Program-made: the position numbers and the translations under genes | Notes under the pieces: model-generated | Databases searched by the model: none | Told to the model about the DNA's origin: nothing | What the model saw: the letters and a program-made list of their open reading frames with translations, nothing else | Part shown: positions 1-8,406 of the stretch, piece by piece | How the letters are laid out: each line of letters begins with the position of its first letter | Position numbering within the stretch: position 1 is the first letter of the stretch | Origin: Mitsuaria sp. PDC51 | GTDB lineage: Bacteria; Pseudomonadota; Gammaproteobacteria; Burkholderiales; Burkholderiaceae_C | Reading direction: 5' to 3' | NCBI RefSeq assembly: GCF_900113225.1 | Contig: NZ_FOZE01000005.1 | Span: 1-44,711, forward strand | Length of the DNA stretch: 44,711 bases

Positions 1-308
1 GTGACTTGCTTGAGCTGATCGATGCCGTCGAAACCCAGCGTCGTCACGCCGCTGCGAGCGTCGGTGTTGGTCTTGACGCGGTCCAGCGCGTCGTAGGCAG
101 TGCTGGAGGTGAAGCCGAAGCCGGAGACACCTTTGGCCTTGATGACCTTGGTCGGATTGCCCTTGGCGTCGTACTCGTAGTCGGTGACCGGTGCCGGGGA
201 CACCGGCGGGGGCGGCAGCGTCGCCGCGTGTGCGCCGATCCCCAAGCACGCGGCTATCGCAGCCGCGAGTGCGCTCCGGCACTGCCAGTGCCATTTCTTG
301 CTTTGCAT
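1..308 (-). CDS. Secreted RHS/YD-repeat protein, 5' part only (runs off window start)
   Basis: Reading the minus strand from an ATG at 308 gives an open frame of 102 codons that continues past the window edge. The first 28 or so residues form a typical Sec signal peptide (basic start, Ala-rich core, ending GAHA), then a Pro-rich linker. YD repeats follow immediately, with DYEYDAKGNP and YDALDRVKTN visible. An AGGGAG ribosome site lies 6 bases upstream of the ATG. The stop of the preceding RHS gene is only 3 bases away, so the genes are co-transcribed. Unlike its two upstream neighbours it has no long N-terminal domain and enters the YD repeats directly. It could therefore be the C-terminal half of an RHS shell made as two exported polypeptides. 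Any C-terminal toxin would lie outside the window. Confidence 0.75.
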   Translation of the reverse strand, partial: MQSKKWHWQCRSALAAAIAACLGIGAHAATLPPPPVSPAPVTDYEYDAKGNPTKVIKAKGVSGFGFTSSTAYDALDRVKTNTDARSGVTTLGFDGIDQLKQV

Positions 309-311
309 GAA

Positions 312-2801
312 TTACTCCCTGCCTGTTGTTTGTTGTGCCCGGCCGAGCGCGTCGAAGACGCGGCTCATGCTCCGCTTGAGCGTGCCTTGCGGGTCCTTGG
401 CGACTTCCGCGGTCCGATTGCCGCTCTGGTCCAGCGTGTATTCGATGCGATTGCCTTGGCCGTCGGCCACAGCGGTCAGGCGATGCGCGTCGTCGTACTC
501 GTAGGTCACGATCGCGCCATCGGGCTGTGTCGTCTTCTTGAGCAGCCCGGTGGGCCAGTACTCGTAGCTGGTCGTTGAACCACCGGTGGACACCGAGATC
601 AGGCGCTGGCGAAGGTCATAGCCATAGGTGGTCGAGACCATGTTGGCGTCGATGACCTCCAGCGGCTTGCCATAGGCGTTGTAGCGGGGGAACTGCGTCA
701 GGTGGCCGGCGCTGTTCACCGAGGACTTCAAGTCGCCCTTGGTGTGGTCGGCCGTCGTGTCGGTGTAGTACTCGTTGGTCACGACGAGCTTGCCGCGCGG
801 GTCGGTCTCGGTGAGCACCTGGCCGGTGGCGTCGTAGGTCCAGCTCGTCGCGCGAGCCGGCACGCCGGACTGCAGCGTCGCATTGAAGCCTTGCGCACCG
901 CTCTCATCGGTCGTCGCCTGCTCCACGCGCTTGCACAGCACGACGATGGGGTTGCCATCGGGCAGCAACGCGCTGGCCGGCGCGCAGCTCGCCACCGCAT
1001 TGCCGTTGAAGGGATCGGGCTGTCCGTTGTAGACCAGCGTCGTGATGCGGCGCGGCTCCGCCGTCCGGGTGGCCAGACGCCAGTCGGGGTGCCATTGAGA
1101 ACTCACTTTGCGTGCGCCCGCGGGTAAAGCTGCCCCCGCGCTCAACACCGGCGCACAAGCCGCGCCCGCCGTCAGGCCCTCGACACGTGACGACTCCAGA
1201 TGCCGCACGTCAACATAGCTGTGACAGGTTTGACCACCATTGAAGTCAGTCCTGCGGTTGACATTCCCTTCGGCGTCGTAGTCCAGCGATGAACTTGACG
1301 CCTCGCATCCCGCGCCCGCCGGCTGCGACTGTTCCTTCGTTAGTGTGGAGCCTGCAATCTGCTGGCTCGTGAACCCCAGTGCCCGTCCATCAGGACCTGT
1401 CACGCTGGCATTCACAGCTTGCAGCACATCCAGCCGGCGAGTGGTCCGCAAGTTGGGAACATCGTCGGTGAGCGTCAGCGTCCACCGAGGGGGAGCCGGC
1501 CACTCCACGTGCCACCGCTCACCGTTGCTACCCGTGGCCGTCGTGATGGCGCGACCTTCCGAGTCGTACTCATACCTACCCAGGACCTGACCTCCTTCGT
1601 CGACCAACGACGTGATGGCCCAGGTCTGATCGGCATTCTCATAGCCGTAGCGCCGCGACGTGTCGTCCGGATGACCGATCTCGCTCAGGCCGCCAAAGCC
1701 TCCATACCGAAACGTGTGACGACGGCCGCCCGGGTCGTTTACAGCCTTGACCCGAACGGTCGAAAAATAGAACGGATCAGGCTCGTACTCGAAGCCCAAC
1801 GTCCTCCCCGTCTCGTCGCGGACGGCGCTGATGACGCGCACGCGCATCGTGCCCTCCTCCTTGGCAAGCACTTCGCCATAGAGATAGTCCAGATATCGAC
1901 CATCGGCGAAATGCACACGCGTGAGTTCCGGGCTCGAATCACCGACATACCGTTCGACGGCAGATGCCGTCACGTCGTAGTAGTTCCAGCCCGCATTGCT
2001 TCGGGTGAAGGTCGCCTTGTCGAGCTCCAGCGGCGTCGACGCCGAATCGCCGAAGGACTGGAACGACTTCGACGTCCCGTCGCCGCGCATGAAGACCGGC
2101 GTGTAGAGATCACCATTGATCATGGCGCGCTTGAGAAGATTGGCCTGCCAAAGCCTTCCGAAAGTGGCCGGTCCGCCTGGATACCGATCGATGCTCATGG
2201 CGGCATCCCGCGGTGCATAGCTGAGGACAAGCTCGTGCCCCCGCCCCCATCCGACAATGCGCTCGCGCTGCGACTTGAGGCCAGTCAGCACACCGATCGG
2301 ATTCCCCCGATTCGGCGTGCATGTTGGGGCGGGACGCTCATCGCGGAACCTCATGCAGAGGCTGAACTCGGGTCGCCAGTCCGAGTTCAGGTATCCCCCA
2401 CAGTCCATCAACACATCGAAGTAGCTGTTGGTGACATACGAGGAGGTCTCTCCGTTTCGCTTATTGCGCAACGTGGTGTTGATGGTGTACGTGCACTTGT
2501 GGATCGGATAAGGAAGCACGTCATGGAATCCAGAGGGGAAACAGCGCCCAGGGCTGGCAACGCTGGTCTCTACAGATTCGGGGTAGTCGATGGGCGCTTC
2601 AATGATTGGCCTCACCTTTGCCCATAACGCCTCCTTCAAGGCGTCCGCCGTTGGGTAGCAACCCGGCACCCCGCCTGCCGGGCTTAACGCCCGGTGGACG
2701 AAGTCGTAGGAGTTGTAGAGCTTGTGGCAATCCTCCGCATAGGAGGAGTGAGCAGCCAGCAAACACAGCAGCGCTGTCCCCCACTTCAACCATCTCGCCA
2801 T
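312..2801 (-). CDS. Secreted RHS-repeat protein, second of three tandem copies
   Basis: This 829-aa protein starts with a clear signal peptide (MARWLKW, then a hydrophobic stretch ending SSYA). A Cys-containing N-terminal region follows. Next comes the RHS entry segment with GNPIGVLTGLK and WGRGHELVLSY (DUF6531-like), then YD repeats such as YEYDSEGRAITT and YEYDDAHRLTAV. I chose the ATG at 2801, preceded by AAGGGA, over an in-frame TTG at 2837, because it begins the signal peptide. The protein stops at FDALGRAQQTTGRE with no variable C-terminal toxin and no DPxG-type RHS core boundary. RHS proteins form shells around cargo; this one is probably exported by Sec rather than carried on a T6SS PAAR tip. 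The last ~260 residues are nearly identical to the upstream paralogue. Confidence 0.85.
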   Translation of the reverse strand: MARWLKWGTALLCLLAAHSSYAEDCHKLYNSYDFVHRALSPAGGVPGCYPTADALKEALWAKVRPIIEAPIDYPESVETSVASPGRCFPSGFHDVLPYPIHKCTYTINTTLRNKRNGETSSYVTNSYFDVLMDCGGYLNSDWRPEFSLCMRFRDERPAPTCTPNRGNPIGVLTGLKSQRERIVGWGRGHELVLSYAPRDAAMSIDRYPGGPATFGRLWQANLLKRAMINGDLYTPVFMRGDGTSKSFQSFGDSASTPLELDKATFTRSNAGWNYYDVTASAVERYVGDSSPELTRVHFADGRYLDYLYGEVLAKEEGTMRVRVISAVRDETGRTLGFEYEPDPFYFSTVRVKAVNDPGGRRHTFRYGGFGGLSEIGHPDDTSRRYGYENADQTWAITSLVDEGGQVLGRYEYDSEGRAITTATGSNGERWHVEWPAPPRWTLTLTDDVPNLRTTRRLDVLQAVNASVTGPDGRALGFTSQQIAGSTLTKEQSQPAGAGCEASSSSLDYDAEGNVNRRTDFNGGQTCHSYVDVRHLESSRVEGLTAGAACAPVLSAGAALPAGARKVSSQWHPDWRLATRTAEPRRITTLVYNGQPDPFNGNAVASCAPASALLPDGNPIVVLCKRVEQATTDESGAQGFNATLQSGVPARATSWTYDATGQVLTETDPRGKLVVTNEYYTDTTADHTKGDLKSSVNSAGHLTQFPRYNAYGKPLEVIDANMVSTTYGYDLRQRLISVSTGGSTTSYEYWPTGLLKKTTQPDGAIVTYEYDDAHRLTAVADGQGNRIEYTLDQSGNRTAEVAKDPQGTLKRSMSRVFDALGRAQQTTGRE
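315..1100. repeat. Tandem paralogous repeat, copy 2 (3' half of second RHS gene)
   Basis: This segment aligns with 2837-3622 at a constant offset of 2522 bases, and I saw no insertion or deletion. Long stretches are identical, for example around 490-585 and 880-1055, while the two ends show scattered changes. Sequence identity collapses past about 1100. The pattern fits tandem duplication followed by gene conversion or selection on the YD-repeat part. Confidence 0.85.
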
Positions 2802-2833
2802 TGCTATTCCCTTCTTATCGACGCTGATCAATC

Positions 2834-5368
2834 TCAATCCCTGCCTATCGATTGTTGTTCCCGGCCCAGCGCGTCATACACGCGCGCCAGGGTCCGCTTG
2901 AGCGTGCCTTGTGGGTCTTTGGCCGCTTCGGCCGTCCGGTTGCCGCTCTGGTCCAGCGTGTACTCGATGCGGTTGCCCTGGCCGTCGGCCACGGCGGTCA
3001 GGCGATGCGCGTCGTCGTACTCGTAGGTCACGATCGCGCCATCGGGCTGTGTCGTCTTCTTGAGCAGCCCGGTGGGCCAGTACTCGTAGCTGGTCGTTGA
3101 ACCACCGGTAGATACGGAGGTCAGGCGCTGGCGCGCGTCATAGCCGTAGGTGGTCGAGACCAAGTTGGCGTCGACCACTTCTAGCGGCTTGCCGTAGGCG
3201 TTGTAGCGCGGGAACTGCGTCAGATGGCCCGCGCTGTTTGTCGAGGACTTGAGGTCGCCCTTGGTGTGCTCGGCGGTCGTGTCGGTGTAGTACTCGTTGG
3301 TCACGACGAGCTTGCCGCGCGGGTCGGTCTCGGTGAGCACCTGGCCGGTGGCGTCGTAGGTCCAGCTTATCGAGCGAGCCGGCACGCCGGACTGCAGCGT
3401 CGCATTGAAACCTTGCGCGCCGGTCTCGTCCGTCGTCGCCTGCTCCACGCGCTTGCACAGCACGACGATGGGGTTGCCATCGGGCAGCAACGCGCTGGCC
3501 GGCGCGCAGCTCGCCACCGCATTGCCGTTGAAGGGATCGGGCTGGCCGTTGTAGACCAGCGTCGTGATGCGGCGCGGCTCCGCCGTCTTCGTCGCCATGC
3601 GCCAATCGGGATGCCATTGGGAGCTGATCATTCGGACGCCCGCCGGCAACGCTGCCGCCGACACCGATTCGCACGCCATTGCCGACGACACACCTTCGAT
3701 TCGCGTCACCTCCAGCTTGCGGACCGCGTCATAGGCCATGCAAGTGCGGTTGCCGTTGAAGTCGTCGCTGCGCGTGACGTTGCCAGCGGCATCGAAGGCC
3801 GAGCTCGAAGTGGACGCCGCACATCCCGCGCCTGCCGGCTGGCTCTGCGCGTCCAGCAACTGCAGGTTCCCTACCACCGTGCCATTCCAGGTGGATTGCC
3901 GTCCATCCGGTGCCGTGACCTGCGCCTCCCTCGGAGTCCCATCCAGACGCACATGCTCGCGCACGAAGACGTCGAGTTCAGGGTCGTAGCGCTCCACTGG
4001 CAGGGCGAACTTCGGCGGGTTCGGCCAGGCAATCGTCCAGCCGTTCAGCGACCCCGTCTGGGAGAAAGTGGCGCGGCCCTGGTCGTCATAGCGATAGGTT
4101 CCGATGCGCCCGCTGCCTTCGTCCAGGCGCCCCGTCAGCAAATGACGGAACGTGGTGTTCTCATAGAGGAACCGCTTCGTTGTCTGGTCCGCATAGGTGA
4201 TGGATGTGAGGTTCCCGACATCGTCGTACGACAGCGGCAATACGACGCCGGCCGGGTCCGTGATGCTCTGGATGGCCGCGTATTTGAAATCGACAGACTT
4301 GTACTGGAAGGCGATCTGCCGACCGGCTTCGTCACGGATCGAGCTGATCAGATTGCGGCTCTCCGTGTACTCGCCGCCCGCCGGAACCGGAGTGATGGTG
4401 TAGTCCAGCCGGCGGCCATCGATATAGGCAATCGACGCCAACGTGCCATCGGGGCGAAACACCTCGATCGCGCGCTCAGCCTGGTCGAAGTACAGCGTCT
4501 GCTGGCTGTCGACCTGAGGCCACAGATCCCGCTCCGTGGGGTCCGCCTGGTCGCCGAAGGACTTCCAGGCCCCCAGGCCTCGCTGGAACAGATGGATGCG
4601 CTTGGGGTTGCCCTGGTTGATCCACTGCTTGTGGAGGTTGCTGAACCAGTAGCGGCCGAACGAGTTGGAGCCTCCCTCATGGATCGTCCCGTTCTCGGGC
4701 ATCAGCAGGCTCAGGTAATTCATCTTGAGCGCGTGGCCGCGCCCCCAATCGAAGATGTCCTCGGGTTGCTGCTTCAGGCCGGTGAGCGGCTCGATGGGAT
4801 TTCCGACGCCCGGCCGTCTCTGGCAATTGCCGCCAACGAAGAGGTCCCTGTCGATGATCGGCTTGCAGCTGTCGGTAGCACTGGTAAGGGCTTTGGTACG
4901 GAACTTCTCTCCGCAAGTCATCAATAGTTCGAAGGTTGACTTCTCCTCATCAACGGTGACGCGATCCGGATACCAGATGTGGGTCCTGGTCGTGCGAGCT
5001 GTGTAGTCACAAATTGCTGTGGGATATCGCGACGTCCCATACTCCCCATTCGGTCGGCAGGAGCCGGGTAATACCACCGTCGTTTCAGTCCATTCGCCGG
5101 AACTGCCCTTCTCCGCAGCAAGGGGCGCAACGGCTGCATAGGTTGCCGCGGACACATCACCGATGGAGTCCCGGCACTCTTGATACACGCTCCTTGTCGC
5201 TGGCGTGTCCATGTGGAGATACCTCGCGACAGGCCCACTCGGCGTCCACATGTGCCAGCAGTCCTTGGCCGCCATCGCCGGCAGCGCGAAGAGGCTCAGC
5301 CCTGAGGCAATCAGAAGACGGGCCCGCAGCCTGCGAGCTGGAATGAATCGATGCGCTGGGTCGCTCAC
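2834..5368 (-). CDS. Secreted RHS-repeat protein, first of three tandem copies
   Basis: This 844-aa protein is probably the first gene of the minus-strand RHS operon. I chose the GTG at 5368 because AGGGAG lies 7 bases upstream and the frame then opens into a signal peptide (RARLLIASG to LPAMA). An in-frame ATG at 5461 would add 31 unconvincing residues. Domains in order are a unique N-terminal region beginning DCWHMW, a DUF6531-like segment (GNPIEPLTGLK, DWGRGHALKMNY), and YD repeats through to the end (YDDQGRATF, YDARQRLTSV, YEYDDAHRLTAV). It ends YDALGREQQSIGRD, the same point at which the next gene ends, again with no toxin domain. The N-terminal halves of the two paralogues have diverged strongly while the C-terminal halves have not. 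Confidence 0.85.
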   Translation of the reverse strand: MSDPAHRFIPARRLRARLLIASGLSLFALPAMAAKDCWHMWTPSGPVARYLHMDTPATRSVYQECRDSIGDVSAATYAAVAPLAAEKGSSGEWTETTVVLPGSCRPNGEYGTSRYPTAICDYTARTTRTHIWYPDRVTVDEEKSTFELLMTCGEKFRTKALTSATDSCKPIIDRDLFVGGNCQRRPGVGNPIEPLTGLKQQPEDIFDWGRGHALKMNYLSLLMPENGTIHEGGSNSFGRYWFSNLHKQWINQGNPKRIHLFQRGLGAWKSFGDQADPTERDLWPQVDSQQTLYFDQAERAIEVFRPDGTLASIAYIDGRRLDYTITPVPAGGEYTESRNLISSIRDEAGRQIAFQYKSVDFKYAAIQSITDPAGVVLPLSYDDVGNLTSITYADQTTKRFLYENTTFRHLLTGRLDEGSGRIGTYRYDDQGRATFSQTGSLNGWTIAWPNPPKFALPVERYDPELDVFVREHVRLDGTPREAQVTAPDGRQSTWNGTVVGNLQLLDAQSQPAGAGCAASTSSSAFDAAGNVTRSDDFNGNRTCMAYDAVRKLEVTRIEGVSSAMACESVSAAALPAGVRMISSQWHPDWRMATKTAEPRRITTLVYNGQPDPFNGNAVASCAPASALLPDGNPIVVLCKRVEQATTDETGAQGFNATLQSGVPARSISWTYDATGQVLTETDPRGKLVVTNEYYTDTTAEHTKGDLKSSTNSAGHLTQFPRYNAYGKPLEVVDANLVSTTYGYDARQRLTSVSTGGSTTSYEYWPTGLLKKTTQPDGAIVTYEYDDAHRLTAVADGQGNRIEYTLDQSGNRTAEAAKDPQGTLKRTLARVYDALGREQQSIGRD
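2837..3622. repeat. Tandem paralogous repeat, copy 1 (3' half of first RHS gene)
   Basis: This is the partner of 315-1100 at an exact 2522-base offset. Both copies encode the same run of YD repeats ending just before the stop codon. Confidence 0.85.
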
Positions 5369-5741
5369 GCGAGAACTCCCTGATGTGGTTTGGCAAGCCA
5401 TCAGGAAGTCGCACACGTCCCAAGGGAAACCCCTGCGGCCGCACCATGGTCCAACCGGCAAGCGTCTGTCGCGCTCAATGCCAAGTCGGTCTCACTCCCT
5501 GATTCAGGGCGGCGATTCTCCATGATGAAGATGTCGATTGCAGGAATCGCTCCGGACAGTTGCAGGTCTCACCACGGCATCACAGACATGCAGCTCTCGC
5601 GAGGACCAGACCGGCCAGCGAAAGCACGATGCCCGCCTCCGACATTCCTCCCCCCAAGCTCAGCCCCACGCCGATGCCCCGATCGCCACCGCACCCCGAC
5701 GATGAGCGCTCCACGCCGCCCTTGCGGACGCAGGAGCCCGC
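5369..5741. other. Divergent intergenic region between RHS operon and DUF2272 gene
   Basis: About 370 bases separate the RHS operon (leftward) from the DUF2272 lipoprotein gene (rightward). Promoters for both should lie here, but I see no convincing -35/-10 pair. The reverse strand has a second TCAGGGAGT element around 5500, like the RHS ribosome site. The short open frame behind it shows no recognisable product. Base composition is less GC-rich near 5500-5580 than in the flanking genes. Confidence 0.5.
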
Positions 5742-6629
5742 ATGTCCTCGCGCATCCTTCGCTTCCCTCCCCTCCTTGACCGCCCCGGCATCGCCGGCCT
5801 GGCGCTGCGGCTCCTGGCCGCGCTGTCCATCTCGATCCTGCCCGGCTGCGCGGCGCTGCAACCGCCGCCCACCGAGCGATGGCCGGCCACCGATCCCGCG
5901 CCGGTCTACGCCGTCGAGGACATCCGCCCCGCGCCCGGCCTGGGCGGCGAACCCGCGCCCGACCCCGCCTCGACCGAGCGCCTGCTGGCGCTGGCGCTGC
6001 AGGAATGGCAGCTCTGGGGCCGGGGCCGCTGGGACGCCGCCACCAACCTCACCGAACGCCGCCTCGACGAGCCCCGCGGCCTGGAGGCCGAGCCCCACCT
6101 CCACGCCCGGGTGCTGCTGTACTGGCTCGGCGTCAAGGGCGGCGACTTCCCGGTCCAGCGCACCCGCCACGAGGACGGCTCGCTGCGCCCCTGGAGCGCC
6201 GTCTTCATCTCCTGGCTGATGCGCGGCGCCGGCTTCGGCGAGCGCCAGTTCGAAGCCGCCGAGCTGCACTGGCAGTACATCCGCGCCGCGCTGGACCACG
6301 GCGTCCGCGCCGGCTTCGAGGCCCGCGACGCCGCGTCCACCGCCCCGCGCCCCGGCGACCTGATCTGCGCGCCGCGCGACGCGGCCCCGGACGCGCCGTC
6401 GGGTTTCGCCCAGTGGAGCGCCCTCGCCCGCCCGCTGCGCGCCCGCGCCTGGCCCTGGCACTGCGACCTGGTCGTGCAGGTGGACGGTGCCGAGCTCGGT
6501 GCCATCGGCGGCAACGTCAGCGACAGCGTCACCTGGACCCGCACGCCGCTGGACGCCGACGGCAGGCTGGTGCCCACGCCCGAGCGGCCCTGGACCGTCG
6601 TGCTGCGCCAGAAGGGAGCCCCGCCATGA
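5742..6629 (+). CDS. DUF2272 domain lipoprotein
   Basis: This is a 295-aa predicted lipoprotein. A hydrophobic segment at residues 16-35 ends in the lipobox LPGC, with the acylated Cys at 36. The DUF2272 domain (NlpC/P60- or CHAP-like fold by family) shows the conserved PWSAVFISWLMR stretch around residue 156, then RPGDLICAPR and HCDLVVQVDG with GGNVSDSVTW near the C-terminus. In such folds the paired Cys/His residues form a hydrolase site, but here the usual nucleophile is not obvious, so peptidoglycan amidase activity is only a possibility. The start follows an AGGAG site. The stop overlaps the next ATG (ATGA), so the two are co-translated. Confidence 0.75.
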   Translation: MSSRILRFPPLLDRPGIAGLALRLLAALSISILPGCAALQPPPTERWPATDPAPVYAVEDIRPAPGLGGEPAPDPASTERLLALALQEWQLWGRGRWDAATNLTERRLDEPRGLEAEPHLHARVLLYWLGVKGGDFPVQRTRHEDGSLRPWSAVFISWLMRGAGFGERQFEAAELHWQYIRAALDHGVRAGFEARDAASTAPRPGDLICAPRDAAPDAPSGFAQWSALARPLRARAWPWHCDLVVQVDGAELGAIGGNVSDSVTWTRTPLDADGRLVPTPERPWTVVLRQKGAPP

Positions 6630-7237
6630 GCGCCGCGCTGGACGGCCCGCCACCGCGCGGGCGGCGGGCCGCGGTGCTCGGCTTCTGGCAGGGGACGGTC
6701 GGCGTGGCCACCGGCCTGAGCGTCATCGCCGGCGTGCTGATCTCGGTGACGCAGCTGGTCGAATGGGTCGACGACAGCAAACGCGCCAACCTGACCGGGC
6801 GCCTGCAGTCGCTGCAGCACGTGGCCCACCTGCTCGAGCGCGACGAGCGCATCCGCCTGCGCGCCCGCGCCTTCCTCAAGGAGCGACTGCCGGAGATCCT
6901 GCCGCGCCTGGACGAGCTGATCCGGCGCGCCGGCTCCGGCGAGGACCTCTACCTGAGCCAGGACATGGAGGACTACGCCGCCGTCCACTTCCATTACGAG
7001 CAGCTCGGCGCGCTGGTGAAGCTCGAGTACATCGAGTTCCCGCTGGTCTACGAGGTCATCCCCTTCCCCGACGACTACCTGGCGGCCGTCGAGCCGCTGC
7101 GCCAGGCGCTGGCCGACAACTGGAAAGGCCCCGGACGGCCGCTGCCGGATCTGGGCGCCAACATCGTCTATCTGAAGCGTTGTTACGCCTTCAGCCGCGC
7201 GCATCCGGACCAGATGGCGCGATGTCCGCCGCCCTGA
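6626..7237 (+). CDS. Single-pass membrane protein of unknown function
   Basis: This 203-aa protein starts at an ATG overlapping the stop of the DUF2272 gene. A short, Arg-rich N-terminus precedes one transmembrane helix at about residues 17-42 (from VLGFWQGTVG to VTQLVEW). A mostly helical soluble domain follows, rich in Arg, Glu and Asp (for example RDERIRLRARAFLKERLPEI), probably on the opposite side of the membrane. I do not recognise a family. The tight coupling suggests it works with the lipoprotein. Confidence 0.7.
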   Translation: MSAALDGPPPRGRRAAVLGFWQGTVGVATGLSVIAGVLISVTQLVEWVDDSKRANLTGRLQSLQHVAHLLERDERIRLRARAFLKERLPEILPRLDELIRRAGSGEDLYLSQDMEDYAAVHFHYEQLGALVKLEYIEFPLVYEVIPFPDDYLAAVEPLRQALADNWKGPGRPLPDLGANIVYLKRCYAFSRAHPDQMARCPPP

Positions 7238-7274
7238 GCGGTCGCGCCGGACGCGGCGAGGCGGTCCGCCGGCC

Positions 7275-7295
7275 TCCGGAAGGTTTCCGGAAGGT
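7275..7295. promoter_or_regulatory. Direct repeat upstream of the two-component genes
   Basis: The 10-mer TCCGGAAGGT occurs twice, at 7275-7284 and 7286-7295, 11 bases apart centre to centre, about one helical turn. It lies ~95 bases before the kinase start and could be a protein-binding site. It overlaps no gene. Confidence 0.35.
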
Positions 7296-7314
7296 CGCGC
7301 TCCCCGGTCCCGCC

Positions 7315-7328
7315 TACCGTTGACGGTA
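7315..7328. promoter_or_regulatory. Palindrome upstream of kinase gene, possible NarL-type operator
   Basis: TACCGT-TG-ACGGTA is a perfect 6-2-6 inverted repeat located 60 bases before the kinase start. NarL/FixJ regulators commonly bind inverted half sites separated by two bases and beginning TAC. Autoregulation by the downstream LuxR-type regulator is therefore plausible, but it is inferred from sequence shape only. Confidence 0.4.
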
Positions 7329-7387
7329 CCGATCCCCGGATCGTTCCTTCGACACGACGACGCCGCCATGGCGCACAGGGAGCTCCC

Positions 7388-8323
7388 ATGAACCTCACCC
7401 CGCACCGTTGCCCTCCACCCCCGGCCTCGCCCCCCGCGGGCCGGCCCCGCCAGGGCGGCTTGCCCGCCCGGCTGGCCGCCGAGCACCGGCTGCAGCGCCT
7501 CACCCGGCTGCAGACCACGCTCGCCGAAGCCCACGCCGAGGCCGAGCGCCGCGAGCGCGAGCGCATGGCCCAGCTGCTGCATGACCAGGTCGGCGGACTG
7601 ATCGTCCGCCTGCGCCTGGCCCTGGGCGACTGGCGCAGGACACAAGCGGACGGAGTCGGTGCCGATGCGAGTTCCGGCTCGGACTCGGACTCGGGCTCGG
7701 GCTCGGACGCCGGCTCCCACGCGGACGCGGCCTCGGGCGCCGTCCGCGGCCTCGGCGGCCGTGACACCGCGCCGGCGCACCCGGCGACGCGCTTCGGCGA
7801 GTTGCTCGGCGAGCTGTCCGAGACGGTGCGGACGCTGGCCTTCGCACTAGCGCCGCCGGACTGGCACGGCGACCTGCCGACGGCGCTGGAAGCGGTGGCG
7901 GTGGAGCTGGGCCTGCGCGGCACCCTGGAGGTGCGCATCGACGGCCGCGCGCTGTCGGCGGCCGACACCGTCGAGGTGCCGGATGCGCAGCGCGCCGCCG
8001 CCTGCCGGGTCGTGCGCGAGCTCTGCCTGAACGTGCAGAAGCACGCCCGGGCGACGCGGATCGAGATCACGCCCAAGATCCGGCAAGGCTGGTTGAGCGT
8101 GCGGGTGCGGGACGACGGTCGCGGCCTGCCGGCCGCGCCGCGCGGCGCTCACCGTCCGGAGCAAGCCAGCGAGGACGACTGGCGCGGAGCCGCCGATGGC
8201 CACGGCCTCGGCCTGGGCGGCGCTCGCGCGCAGCTGCAGGCGATGGGCGGCGCGCTGGTGCTGCGCTCCGAGCCGGGCCGCGGCACCAGCGCCACGCTGC
8301 TGCTGCCGCTCGCGCCCAAGTGA
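7388..8323 (+). CDS. Cytoplasmic NarL/NarX-family sensor histidine kinase
   Basis: This 311-aa protein has no transmembrane segment and no recognisable sensory domain. A helical, probably coiled-coil stretch (residues ~35-60) leads into the HisKA_3 H-box RERMAQLLHDQVG with the phospho-acceptor His65. The HATPase_c domain shows the N-box (ELCLNVQKHA, Asn215), G1 box (DDGRG, 242-246) and G2 box (GHGLGL, 271-276). Between the H-box and the ATPase domain lies a Ser/Asp/Gly low-complexity insert (residues ~93-115) encoded by short repeats. The ATG follows AGGGAG. The response regulator gene follows 83 bases later and is the expected partner. The signal is unknown; it may sense through a membrane partner such as the neighbouring transmembrane proteins. 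Confidence 0.88.
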   Translation: MNLTPHRCPPPPASPPAGRPRQGGLPARLAAEHRLQRLTRLQTTLAEAHAEAERRERERMAQLLHDQVGGLIVRLRLALGDWRRTQADGVGADASSGSDSDSGSGSDAGSHADAASGAVRGLGGRDTAPAHPATRFGELLGELSETVRTLAFALAPPDWHGDLPTALEAVAVELGLRGTLEVRIDGRALSAADTVEVPDAQRAAACRVVRELCLNVQKHARATRIEITPKIRQGWLSVRVRDDGRGLPAAPRGAHRPEQASEDDWRGAADGHGLGLGGARAQLQAMGGALVLRSEPGRGTSATLLLPLAPK

Positions 8324-8406
8324 AGCGATCGAGGCGCGCGCCTGCGACCGCCCGCGCCCCGTCGCCATCCCATCCCCTCCCTTCCCCATTCACCGAGGAG
8401 ACTCCC

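Noticed and set aside
5369-5523. Short minus-strand frame starting near 5523 upstream of the RHS operon
   Set aside because: The 40 or so residues have no domain or signal peptide, and it lies in the expected promoter/leader region.
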